Origin: Sphingomonas populi
Lineage (GTDB): Bacteria > Pseudomonadota > Alphaproteobacteria > Sphingomonadales > Sphingomonadaceae
DNA: 64,000 bases
Direction of reading: 5' to 3'
Assembly (NCBI RefSeq): GCF_004208535.1
Contig: NZ_SGIS01000022.1
Span: forward strand, 19,381-83,380
Numbering within the stretch: position 1 is the first letter of the stretch; every line of letters begins with the position of its first letter. A program made the position numbers and the translations under genes. This document shows positions 25,482-35,721 of the stretch, piece after piece. Below the pieces are notes generated by a model, which was not told where the DNA came from, ran no database searches, and was given only the letters and a program-made list of their open reading frames with translations.

Positions 25482-26282
25482 ATGGCGGATCTTTTTCTCG
25501 AATTGGACGATGACCTGATCGAGCGCTTAACTGGCGAAGCAGATGCCGCCGGGATAAATGTTGAGGATTACGCTCGAAAACTACTTTACCAGAATGCCCC
25601 GATTTTTTGCCATGACGTCACACTGGCGGGCGCGTCTGAGCAACCCTTAAGCGACGATCCGTTGTGTAGGGGCGCGGAGATCGAAATTGAGGCACGCCGA
25701 CTGGGATATGATCTCGGCTGGCGCTTTATCATGTGCCCGCAAGCGAACATGGCCACCGCGAAATTGCTGTTCGTGACGCTCAATCCGGGCGGGAAAGAAC
25801 GTCATGGCCCGTCTTGGTCGCAAGAGTTGGGCAGCGCCTACAGAGTCGAGGCATGGAACGGCTGCGAGCCGGGAAAGGCTAGGCTTCAGCAACAGGTCCA
25901 GGCCCTGTTTACCTTGCTCGACGTTTGTGACGACGAGGTTTTTAGCGCGAACTACGTTCCGTTTCGTAGCCCGAGTTGGGACGCTCTCCCGCACCGGAAT
26001 GCCGCGTTGAGGTTCTCGGACCGGCTCTGGCGATCCATATATCCCAAGATATCGTTCGATATCATCGTTTGTATGGGAAAGGAGCAGCCAGCCAAACCGC
26101 TGGCCAGCCTGTGCGGAGCGCAATTCGAGAGCAGTCATTTGGTTGGATGGGGGGCGGTCACTGCGGACCGCTACCGCCTCGCCGATGGGCGAAAGCTGAT
26201 CGCGCTGCCGCACCTCAGCCGCTTCTCAATTTTTGATAGAGAAAAGAGTATCGATCGACTTCGGGAGGTGTTCGAGCTGTGA
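25482..26282 (+). CDS. Unrecognised protein with UDG-like motifs and a ribbon-helix-helix-like N-terminus
   Basis: A 266-residue protein that I do not recognise. Residues 5-36 (LELDDDLIERLTGEADAAG...EDYARKLL) resemble a ribbon-helix-helix antitoxin segment. The rest recalls the uracil-DNA glycosylase superfamily: KLLFVTLNPGG (95-104) resembles the catalytic G-x-NPG motif, SANYVPFR is like the N-x-VP region, and LPHLSRFSIF (242-251) resembles the leucine-loop HPS motif. The family call is inference. Base use is less GC-rich than neighbours (many AAA, TTT, ATA codons), suggesting transfer. No ribosome site precedes the ATG; a perfect hairpin ends two bases before it. The stop overlaps the next gene's GTG. 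Confidence 0.65.
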   Translation: MADLFLELDDDLIERLTGEADAAGINVEDYARKLLYQNAPIFCHDVTLAGASEQPLSDDPLCRGAEIEIEARRLGYDLGWRFIMCPQANMATAKLLFVTLNPGGKERHGPSWSQELGSAYRVEAWNGCEPGKARLQQQVQALFTLLDVCDDEVFSANYVPFRSPSWDALPHRNAALRFSDRLWRSIYPKISFDIIVCMGKEQPAKPLASLCGAQFESSHLVGWGAVTADRYRLADGRKLIALPHLSRFSIFDREKSIDRLREVFEL

Positions 26283-26728
26283 CGGAAACCCTCACCGGCG
26301 GCTGCCAGTGCGGTCGCATCCGCTACGCGGTCGCGATCGACGATGACGATGCGTATCTGTGCCATTGCCGTATGTGTCAGCGCGCGACCGGGGGCGTGTC
26401 GATCGCGTTCAAGGGCGTTCGGATCGCCGACGTCGAATGGACGACGCAGCCGCCCGAGCGGTTCCGATCCTCGCCGATCGCCGAGCGCGGGTTTTGCCGC
26501 GAATGCGGCACGCCGTTGACGTTCGAGTTCCTCAAGCCTGGCGAGACGATGGACCTGACCGTCGGCAGCTTCGACGAGCCCGGCCGGTTCGTGCCGCGCC
26601 ATCACTTCGGCGTAGAGAGCCTGCACGAAGCATGGATCGACACGCACGCCTTGCCGCGGATAAGGAGCGAGGATAACCCCTCGACCTCAGACCGTTGGAT
26701 GGACGCGCTTGGCAAGCTCCCCGATTGA
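26279..26728 (+). CDS. GFA-family (CENP-V/GFA domain) zinc protein
   Basis: A 149-residue protein with the GFA zinc-binding pattern: GGCQCGRIRYAV (Cys-x-Cys), LCHCRMCQRATGG, and RGFCRECGTPLTF. Members resemble glutathione-dependent formaldehyde-activating enzyme but most have no shown substrate. The GTG start overlaps the stop of the preceding unrecognised gene (GTGA), and the next hydrolase gene overlaps its end, so the three are probably co-transcribed. A related but distinct copy lies at 29379-29789. Confidence 0.85.
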   Translation: MTETLTGGCQCGRIRYAVAIDDDDAYLCHCRMCQRATGGVSIAFKGVRIADVEWTTQPPERFRSSPIAERGFCRECGTPLTFEFLKPGETMDLTVGSFDEPGRFVPRHHFGVESLHEAWIDTHALPRIRSEDNPSTSDRWMDALGKLPD

Positions 26729-27470
26729 ACCGCAGTTTTTCGATAGTTTCGATGGCACCCGCATCGCGTGGCGCGAGCTAGGCGAGGGTAGGCCGGTCGT
26801 CCTGATCCACGGCTATTTTTCCGACGCGTTCACCAACTGGATACGCTACGGCCATGCCGCGCTGATCGCATCGCGCGGGTTCCGCGTCATCATGCCCGAT
26901 CTGCGCGCGCACGGCAGCAGCGCCAAGCCGCACGATGCCGCCAGCTATCCGCCCGATGTGCTGATGCACGACGGCTTCGCGCTGATCGAACATCTCGGCC
27001 TCACCGAATATGATCTTGCCGGCTATTCGCTCGGCGGGCGAACGACGGTGCGGATGCTCGCCAATGGCGCGACGCCACGGCGGGCGGTGCTGTCTGGGAT
27101 GGGCTATCAGGGGATCGTGCATACTGCCGGGCGGGGCAGCTATTTCCGCCATGTGCTGACCAACCTCGGCAGCTTCACGCGTGGCAGCAACGAGTGGCTG
27201 ACCGAGGCTTTCCTCAAGACCACCAAGGGCGACCCGCAAGCGCTGCTGCGCATTCTCGACACGTTCGTCGATACGCCGGCCGAGGCGGTCGCCGCGATCA
27301 CCACGCCGACTCTGGTGCTGACCGGGGTCGATGACGACGACAATGGGTCTGGCGCGGAACTGGCCGAGGCGCTGGTCGATGGCACCTTCCGGGAGATCCC
27401 CGGCAACCACATGAGCGCGGTGGTGAAGCCCGAACTTGGCCGGGAAATCGCCGACTTTCTCGCGGCTTGA
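26709..27470 (+). CDS. Alpha/beta-hydrolase
   Basis: A 253-residue alpha/beta-hydrolase: oxyanion region VVLIHGYFSD, nucleophile Ser in AGYSLGGRTTVRM (about residue 105), acid in VLTGVDDDDNG and the His in PGNHMSAVVKP. It has no signal peptide, so it is probably a cytoplasmic esterase or lactonase of unknown substrate. The first usable start is TTG at 26709, overlapping the GFA gene by 20 bases; no ATG exists near the conserved N-terminus, so the start is uncertain by a few codons. Confidence 0.85.
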   Translation: MASSPIEPQFFDSFDGTRIAWRELGEGRPVVLIHGYFSDAFTNWIRYGHAALIASRGFRVIMPDLRAHGSSAKPHDAASYPPDVLMHDGFALIEHLGLTEYDLAGYSLGGRTTVRMLANGATPRRAVLSGMGYQGIVHTAGRGSYFRHVLTNLGSFTRGSNEWLTEAFLKTTKGDPQALLRILDTFVDTPAEAVAAITTPTLVLTGVDDDDNGSGAELAEALVDGTFREIPGNHMSAVVKPELGREIADFLAA

Positions 27471-27527
27471 CCTGATCGCCGCTGCGGCACAGTTTGCCGC
27501 ATCGAGACAAGACCAAAGGGGCATTCC

Positions 27528-29345
27528 ATGATCCGCACCGGTATCTCCACCGTCGCGCTGGCGCTTGCGCTCGCGGCGGCCCCAGCGCTGGCCCAGACCG
27601 CCGCGCCGACGACCCCTGCACAGGCCGATGCCTTCGTCGCCGATGCCGAAAAGGTGCTCGGCGATTTCTCGGTGCCGGTCCAGCAGGCGACGTGGATCAA
27701 CGAGACCTATATCACCGACGATACCGACGCGATCGCCGCGCGCTTTGGTGCCGAGAGCACCGAGATGCAGGTGAAATATGCGCTTGGCGCGGCACGGTTC
27801 GCGACGCTGCCGGGGCTGTCCTTTGACACCAAGCGCAAGCTCGATCTGCTGCGTGGCGGGCTGACTCTGCCGGCGCCGACCACGCCCGGCGCGGCGAGCG
27901 AACTCGCGACGATCGTCACGCGCATGTCGTCCGAATACGGCAAGGGCAAGGGCACGCTCGACGGCAAGCCGATCAACGGCAGCGATATCGAAGCGGCGAT
28001 GGGCACCACGCGCGACCCGGCCAAGCTCAAGGAGATGTGGGTTAGCTGGCACGGTCAGGTCGGCGCGCCGATGCGGAAGGATTATGCGCGGCAGGTGGTG
28101 ATCGCCAACCAGGGTGCGAAGCAGCTCGGTTTCGCCGACACCGGCGCGCTGTGGCGTGCGGGCTACGACATGACGCCGGACCAGTTCGCCACGCTCACCG
28201 ATACGCTGTGGAAGCAGGTCGAGCCGCTGTATCTGGCGCTGCACACCTATGTCCGCTGGAAGCTCAACGAGAAATACGGCGACGCGGTGCAGGCCAAGAC
28301 CGGGCCGATCCGCGCCGATCTGCTCGGCAATATGTGGGCGCAGGAATGGGGCAATATCTATGATGTCGTCGCGCCCAAGGGGGCGGGCGATCTCGGTTTC
28401 GATGTCGGCGATCTGCTCAAGGCCAAGGGCTATGATCCGGTGCGGATGTTCAAGACGGGGGAGGGGTTCTACACCTCGCTCGGCTTCAAGCCGCTGCCCG
28501 AGAGTTTCTGGAAGCGCTCGCAGATCGTCAAGCCGGCCGACCGCGAGGTGATCTGCCACGCGTCGGCATGGGATCTCGACAACAAGGACGACCTGCGCAT
28601 CAAGATGTGTACCAAGGTCAATTCGGACGACTTCACCACCATCCACCACGAGATGGGGCATAATTTCTACCAGCGCGCCTATAACACCAAGCCGTTCCTC
28701 TACGAGAATGGCGCCAACGACGGCTTCCACGAAGCGATCGGTGATTTCATCGCGCTGTCGATCACGCCCGATTATCTCGTCAAGATCGGCCTGCTCGATC
28801 CGGCCAAGGTGCCGACGCCGGACAAGGATATCGGCCTGCTGCTGCGGCAAGCGATGGACAAGGTCGCCTTCCTGCCGTTCGGGCTGCTGATCGACAAATG
28901 GCGCTGGGGTGTGTTCTCGGGCGCGATTCCCGAGAGCCAGTATGAGAAGGGCTGGAACGACTTGCGGCTGAAGTATCAGGGCATCGTGCCGCCGGTCGCG
29001 CGCGACGAGACCAAGTTCGATCCGGGTGCGAAATTCCATGTGCCGGCGAGCGTGCCGTATACGCGCTACTTCCTCGCCCGGCTGCTCCAGTTCCAGTTCT
29101 ACCAGGCGGCGTGCAAGCAGGCGGGCTGGACCGGGCCGCTGCACCGCTGCTCGTTCTACGGCAACAAGGAGGTCGGTGCGAAGTTGAATACGATGCTGGC
29201 GATGGGCCAGTCGAAGCCGTGGCCTGAGGCGCTACAGGCGTTCACCGGCAGCCGTGAGATGTCGGGGCAGGCGATGGTCGATTATTTCGCGCCGTTGAAG
29301 GTGTGGCTCGACGCGCAGAACAAGGGCAAGCCGAGCGGCTGGTGA
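27528..29345 (+). CDS. M2-family peptidyl-dipeptidase (ACE-like metallopeptidase)
   Basis: A 605-residue exported zinc peptidase with a signal peptide ending APALAQT (about residue 22). The zinc motif HEMGH is at 374-378 and the third ligand Glu402 lies in GFHEAIGDFIALS, the exact spacing of angiotensin-converting-enzyme relatives. Other family segments are RADLLGNMWAQEWGNIYDVV and YTRYFLARLLQFQFYQA near the C-terminus. It should remove dipeptides from peptide C-termini in the periplasm, complementing the DPP-IV-like enzyme upstream that acts at N-termini. Confidence 0.93.
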   Translation: MIRTGISTVALALALAAAPALAQTAAPTTPAQADAFVADAEKVLGDFSVPVQQATWINETYITDDTDAIAARFGAESTEMQVKYALGAARFATLPGLSFDTKRKLDLLRGGLTLPAPTTPGAASELATIVTRMSSEYGKGKGTLDGKPINGSDIEAAMGTTRDPAKLKEMWVSWHGQVGAPMRKDYARQVVIANQGAKQLGFADTGALWRAGYDMTPDQFATLTDTLWKQVEPLYLALHTYVRWKLNEKYGDAVQAKTGPIRADLLGNMWAQEWGNIYDVVAPKGAGDLGFDVGDLLKAKGYDPVRMFKTGEGFYTSLGFKPLPESFWKRSQIVKPADREVICHASAWDLDNKDDLRIKMCTKVNSDDFTTIHHEMGHNFYQRAYNTKPFLYENGANDGFHEAIGDFIALSITPDYLVKIGLLDPAKVPTPDKDIGLLLRQAMDKVAFLPFGLLIDKWRWGVFSGAIPESQYEKGWNDLRLKYQGIVPPVARDETKFDPGAKFHVPASVPYTRYFLARLLQFQFYQAACKQAGWTGPLHRCSFYGNKEVGAKLNTMLAMGQSKPWPEALQAFTGSREMSGQAMVDYFAPLKVWLDAQNKGKPSGW

Positions 29346-29378
29346 TGGCTTCCCCGGCGCAGGCCGGGCAGGACGGCG

Positions 29379-29789
29379 TTACGCGACCGGCGGCGGCTGC
29401 TTTTCCACCTGCGGCAGCGCTGGATCGAAATGCGCCCATATCGGCGCTTCGCTGGTCCAGATCGTAGCGCCGGGGCCGATCAGATCGGGGTCGTCGAGCG
29501 AGCCGGCGCGCACGAATATCAGGTGCGGGCGGGCGTCGGTGGTGCTGAACAGCGGCGTGCCGCATTCGGCGCAGAAGCCGCGACGGAGTGTGTTGCCGCT
29601 ATCGGCGGTATCGGTGCGCCAGCGCGGATCGCCGGTGATCGCCACGCCTTCGCTCGAGAAGGCGACGTTGACGGTGCCGCTGCCGGCACCGAGATATTGG
29701 CACAGTCGGCACCAGCAGGCGCGCGCCGCGATCGGCTCGCCGGGAATTTCATAGCGTATCGCGCCGCACAGGCATCCGCCTTTGGTCAT
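29379..29789 (-). CDS. GFA-family (CENP-V/GFA domain) zinc protein
   Basis: A 136-residue protein with GGCLCGAIRYEI, ACWCRLCQYLGAGSGTVNVAF and GFCAECGTPLFS, the three Cys clusters of the family. Unlike the copy at 26279, it has the TVNVAF segment and WTSEAPIWAHFDPALPQ tail typical of the subgroup close to formaldehyde-activating enzyme. Substrate unknown. It is convergent with the M2 peptidase gene (33 bases between stops) and 57 bases from the next minus-strand gene upstream. Confidence 0.86.
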   Translation of the reverse strand: MTKGGCLCGAIRYEIPGEPIAARACWCRLCQYLGAGSGTVNVAFSSEGVAITGDPRWRTDTADSGNTLRRGFCAECGTPLFSTTDARPHLIFVRAGSLDDPDLIGPGATIWTSEAPIWAHFDPALPQVEKQPPPVA

Positions 29790-29846
29790 CGTGTCCCCCT
29801 TGGTCCGCCCGAGGATAGAGGGCGTGCGCGCGGTCGCGCAAGCCGC

Positions 29847-30506
29847 TCAGCAATGGTGGTTGCGGGCGCTGGCGCGGGCTTCGAGCAGGCTCCACAGCCC
29901 GCGATGCTGGGCGAAGACCTGTTGCGCACCGAAGGCGATGGCGCGCTGGGTCGCGGGCGAGTCGCTGGCGGTCGCGACGAAGGCGGCGAGATCGGCGCGG
30001 TCGGGCAGTTCGGATGGCGGCACCGCGATGCCGAACCGCAAGGCGGCTGCATCGAGCACAATGCGGATCGCCTGCCAGTCGATCACGAGCGCGATGGCGG
30101 TGCCGATCGCGCAGCCCTTGCGATCCGAGCGGGCGAGCATGTCGAAGGTGTGGCGCTGGTTGGTGAAAGCGGCGTCTGCTTCGGCCTGGCCGGGCGTCGA
30201 CGGCAAGGGACCGACGGCGGCGGTGAGATGCGCGAGATAGGCGCGTTCGTCGGTGAAGGCGGTGGTGATGCGGTCGAACCAGTCGGCGGTCTGCTGGTCG
30301 CTTTGGAGCGCGACGCCCTCGAACAGATAGCGGCCGTGGATGGTGCAGACCGCGTGGACCGCATCCGCGACGTCGCGCTTGTCGGCGTTCGGCGCTGCGA
30401 GCGCGGCGATGCGGGGATGGGCGGCGCTACCGTCGGCGGTGGCCAACGCGGCGAGCATCTGCCAGGCATCACCGGCTGGTTTCATCGATGGTGCCTCGAA
30501 CGCCAT
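29847..30506 (-). CDS. Uncharacterised protein, 219 residues
   Basis: I do not recognise this protein. It is cytoplasmic in appearance (no signal peptide, no membrane helix), Ala-rich and largely helical. Features are a conserved-looking AVCTIHGRYLFEGVALQSD segment (about 50-70), WFDRITTAFTDERAYLAHLTAAVG, and AIALVIDWQAIRIVLDAAALRFGI. Codon use matches its neighbours, suggesting an established chromosomal gene. It stands alone downstream of rpoD on the same strand, with a 165-base gap holding the rpoD end hairpin. Confidence 0.7.
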   Translation of the reverse strand: MAFEAPSMKPAGDAWQMLAALATADGSAAHPRIAALAAPNADKRDVADAVHAVCTIHGRYLFEGVALQSDQQTADWFDRITTAFTDERAYLAHLTAAVGPLPSTPGQAEADAAFTNQRHTFDMLARSDRKGCAIGTAIALVIDWQAIRIVLDAAALRFGIAVPPSELPDRADLAAFVATASDSPATQRAIAFGAQQVFAQHRGLWSLLEARASARNHHC

Positions 30507-30640
30507 GTAATCGGTGTGCCTTTTCGAACCGTTGCCGGTATGCTCGATATGGGGTTAGCCGAGACGGTTTATACGAAGCGCGTAAAGACGTGGTGTAGAT
30601 CGGCTTAACCGTATTTCGATCAGCCGGTTATGTCGTTGCC

Positions 30641-30664
30641 GCCGCGCCGGTCGCCCGGCGCGGC
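30641..30664 (-). terminator. Hairpin downstream of rpoD
   Basis: A perfect 10-bp GC stem (30641-30650 with 30655-30664, loop TCGC) lies 7 bases after the rpoD stop on the minus strand. There is no T-run, so it is a probable transcript-end stem but not a canonical intrinsic terminator. Confidence 0.45.
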
Positions 30665-30671
30665 GTGAGAC

Positions 30672-32701
<2,030 letters not shown>

Positions 32702-32702
<1 letters not shown>

Positions 32703-34603
32703 TAACTGCCCTCAGATTTAAAAGCTCTGGCGTCTTCGTTCGCTTGCACGAGATTTGCAAGCCGCGACTCCAAAGCGTTACATTCATTAACTAACGATCG
32801 TTGCCGATCGAACGCCTCGGCGGTGAAATGAGTCATCATCGCCGCCGTCGCCTCGTTCAAAGCGGCCACTACCTCCGGCCTCGCGACCAAGATCGCGATG
32901 GTCTCATCGAGATCGGCGCGGGCTCGTTCGGGATCGGCATCTTTCTCGGTAAACGAGCATTGCGGCTGATCTGCCCTAAACAACTCGCCGACCGTCTGAT
33001 CGAAGCCTGATGCGGCCAATATGGTGAGCAGGCGCGCGCTATCAAGCGTATGATCGTTGATCGCCAGATCGATGATCTTGTCGAACAGTTGGTTCAATGA
33101 AGGCTCGGCCGGGCGCAGCAGGCCGAGGACATCGATATGCCGCGCGATTTCGGCAGGGTGACGGATGAGGCCGGCGAGGATGAGCTTGATATGCGTGGAA
33201 TCGACGCCAAGCGACTGCGCTGCCTTGGTTTCCGCGCGGATTGGGCCAATCGGCAGTTTCCACGGCTGACCGTTGCGGCGACCGGAGCCGCCAGCGCCCC
33301 CGCCGCCGGGCGCGCGCGGCGCGAACGGTACGAAGGCGCTGCGCTGCGGGCGGAACATCTCGTCGAAGCGGCGGCGGAAGTCGGCGAGATATTCGTGCTT
33401 CACGTCGCTGTCGGCGATGCTGTTGGCGAGCTCGGTAAAGCGCGCCTTGAGGCCGGCCTTCTGCTCGGGCGTGGCGGTGGGTTCGGCGGCGAGCTCGTGC
33501 GCCCATAGCCGGTCGACCAAAGGCTGTGTCTGGCGGAGCAGCGCCTCGAACGCGGCCGGGCCTTTGGCGCGGACCAGATCGTCCGGGTCTTGCCCCTGCG
33601 GCAGCGTGACGAAGGCGAGGCTGCGGCCCGGCGTGAGCATCGGCAGCGCGCGGTGGGCGGCGCGGATCGCGGCTTTCTGCCCGGCGCTGTCGCCGTCGAA
33701 GCACAGGATCGGCACGTCGCTGATCCGCCACAGCCGTTCGAGCTGCGGTTCGGTGAGCGCGGTGCCGAGCGGGGCGACGGCCTCGCCGAAGCCGGCCTGG
33801 GCGAGCGCGATCACGTCCATATAGCCCTCGACCACCAGCACGCGGTTGGCCTTGCGCGCGGCGGGCGCGGCCTTGTCGAGATTGTAGAGCGTGCGGCCCT
33901 TGTCGAACAGCGGGGTCTCGGGCGAGTTGAGGTACTTGGGCTCGCCGTCGCCGATGATGCGACCGCCGAACGCGATGGCTCGACCACGCTGGTCGCGGAT
34001 CGGGATCATCAGCCGGCCACGGAAGCGGTCGTAGGGGTCTTTGCCTTCCACTGAGATCAGCAGTCCGGCTTCGACCAGCATCGGATCGCCATAGTCTTTG
34101 AGCGCTGTCTTGAGCTTCCCGCGTGAGTCGGGCGCGAAGCCGAGGCCGAAGTCGCGCGCGGTTTCCGGGCGGATGCCGCGCTTCTCCAGCACGGCGCGCG
34201 CCTCGGCGCCGGCGAGGCCGTGGAGTTGTTCGGTGAACCACGCGGCGGCGTCACCGCAAGCTTCGTGCAGGCCCTTGGCGGCCTCGGCACGTTCAGCGGC
34301 GCGCGCGTCCATCGCCGGCAGTTCCATGCCGGCGGCTTGGGCGAGTTCCTTGACCGCATCCATGAAGGGGAGGCCGCGCTGGTCGGTCAGCCAGCGAATC
34401 GCGTCGCCGTGCGCCGAGCAGCCGAAGCAATGGTAGAAGCCCTTGTCGTCGTTGACGTAAAAGCTCGGCGTCTTCTCATTATGGAACGGGCAGCACGCGC
34501 GATGCTCGCGCCCGGCCTTCTGGAGCTTGGTCGTGCGGCCGATCAGCGCCGACAGAAGCGTGCGCGAGCGCAGCTCGTCGAGAAAGGCAGGGGAAAGACT
34601 CAC
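32702..34603 (-). CDS. dnaG: DNA primase DnaG
   Basis: A 633-residue primase. The N-terminal CHC2 zinc finger is Cys38, His41, Cys59 and Cys62 (CPFH ... CFGC); the RNA polymerase core includes [23 protein letters not shown] and [13 protein letters not shown]; the TOPRIM motifs are [14 protein letters not shown] and [12 protein letters not shown]. The C-terminal helicase-binding region (about 440-633) is poorly conserved, as usual, and is preceded by a Gly-rich linker. It makes RNA primers at the replication fork. The stop shares one base with the rpoD start. Confidence 0.97.
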
Positions 34604-34672
34604 CGCGCGATTCTAGCACGGTTATTGCCAGAAAGGGGGAGGGATTTGCAAGGGGGAGTTTGGGCGCGCGCT

Positions 34673-35086
34673 TTAACTCCCCTCCCGCTCGCGGGAGGGG
34701 TCGGGGGAGGGCATGTCCGCAAGCGCGCGCTGTATGGTGTACGCAACGCCCTCAAGGTTCTGCATCACCTCGTTGTTCCAGAAGCGGATGACGCGGTAGC
34801 CCTGTGCTTCGAGGTAGCGCGTTCGTTGCGCGTCGGCGTCGTGGTTAGCATCGTGCTGGCCGCCATCGACTTCGATGATGAGCTTTGCGCTGCGTGAGAC
34901 GAAATCGCAGATGAATGGGCCGATTGGAACTTGGCGGTTGAAGCGGACGCCTGCGAGCTTGCGGGCGCTTAGGATCGACCACAAGCGCCGTTCCGCGTCT
35001 GTCGCATTGGCGCGCAATTCGCGAGCGCGGATGGTTGGTCTGGTGTAGGCTTTGTCCAACAGGCCCTCCCCCAGCCCCTCCCGCAA
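34673..35086 (-). CDS. DUF559-domain endonuclease-like protein
   Basis: A protein of up to 137 residues with the DUF559 (Vsr/PD-(D/E)XK-like) fold: AERRLWSILSARKLAGVRFNRQVPIGPFICDFV, then LIIEVDGGQHD and VIRFWNNEV. The acidic and Lys/Gln residues expected of a nuclease core are present, but activity is unknown. The gene is bracketed by two 36-bp inverted copies of a GC-rich palindrome; the first 10 or so and last 12 residues are encoded inside these repeats, so the true start may be later, near RELRANATDAERR. It lies between dnaG and the GatB/YqeY-domain gene, where synteny would not require it. Confidence 0.85.
   Translation of the reverse strand: MREGLGEGLLDKAYTRPTIRARELRANATDAERRLWSILSARKLAGVRFNRQVPIGPFICDFVSRSAKLIIEVDGGQHDANHDADAQRTRYLEAQGYRVIRFWNNEVMQNLEGVAYTIQRALADMPSPDPSREREGS
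34677..34712. repeat. Left inverted repeat flanking the DUF559 gene
   Basis: A 36-base GC-rich palindrome-containing repeat (CTCCCCTCCCGC...GGGAGGGC). Its inverse complement matches the copy at 35063-35098 at 33 of 36 positions. Confidence 0.88.
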
Positions 35087-35098
35087 GCGGGAGGGGAG
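35063..35098. repeat. Right inverted repeat flanking the DUF559 gene
   Basis: The inverted partner of the repeat at 34677-34712 (33 of 36 matches). The pair encloses a 422-base unit containing the whole DUF559 frame apart from its stop codon. Confidence 0.88.
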
Positions 35099-35108
35099 TG
35101 TGTTGCGC

Positions 35109-35561
35109 TTAACTCAGCGCAGCCTTCACCAGCCCGCTCGCCTTGCTCATGTCGAGCGTTTGCGCGTGGCGGGCCTTCAGTTCGGCCATCACGCGGCCCA
35201 TGTCCTTCATGCCTGACGCACCCAGCTCCGCCTTGATCGCCTCGATCGCGGCTGACGTCTCGGCTTCGCTCATCTGTTGCGGCAGGAAGCGTTCGATCAC
35301 CGCGATCTCCGCGCTTTCGGCGTCGGCGAGTTCCTGGCGGCCGCCCTTTACGAACATCTCGATCGATTCGCGGCGCTGCTTGACCATCTTCTGGAGCACC
35401 TCGACCACGAGCGCGTCGTCGCTGTCGGGGGCCTTGCCGGTGCGGGCTTCGATGTCGCGGTTCTTGATCGCCGACTGGACGAGGCGGAGCGTGGCGGTGT
35501 CGGCTTTCTCGCCTGCTTTCATCGCGGTGATGAGCGCCGCCTTGATGTCGTCCCTGATCAT
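35109..35561 (-). CDS. GatB/YqeY-domain protein
   Basis: A 150-residue helical protein starting MIRDDIKAALITAMKAGEKA, with TLRLVQSAIKNRDIEARTG and VIERFLPQQMSEAE, the markers of the YqeY family. This domain also forms the tail of the tRNA-dependent amidotransferase subunit GatB, where it touches tRNA; the stand-alone form is thought to bind tRNA or assist aminoacyl-tRNA handling. I used the ATG at 35561 because it begins the conserved helix; an extra 13 codons upstream are open but atypical. It is divergent from carA, sharing a 160-base promoter region. Confidence 0.9.
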   Translation of the reverse strand: MIRDDIKAALITAMKAGEKADTATLRLVQSAIKNRDIEARTGKAPDSDDALVVEVLQKMVKQRRESIEMFVKGGRQELADAESAEIAVIERFLPQQMSEAETSAAIEAIKAELGASGMKDMGRVMAELKARHAQTLDMSKASGLVKAALS

Positions 35562-35721
35562 TGTCACATCCCTTGTGTTGAGAGCGGGCCGGCACCGCAC
35601 ATCGAAACACGCCGCTTACCCCAACCGGCGCGGCGATAACAGATTGACGCTGCCGCCTGCGGGTTCTAGCTGCCGCGCCTTAGCGACATCGCCAAACCCA
35701 ATGCAGGAGTGCCCGCCGATC

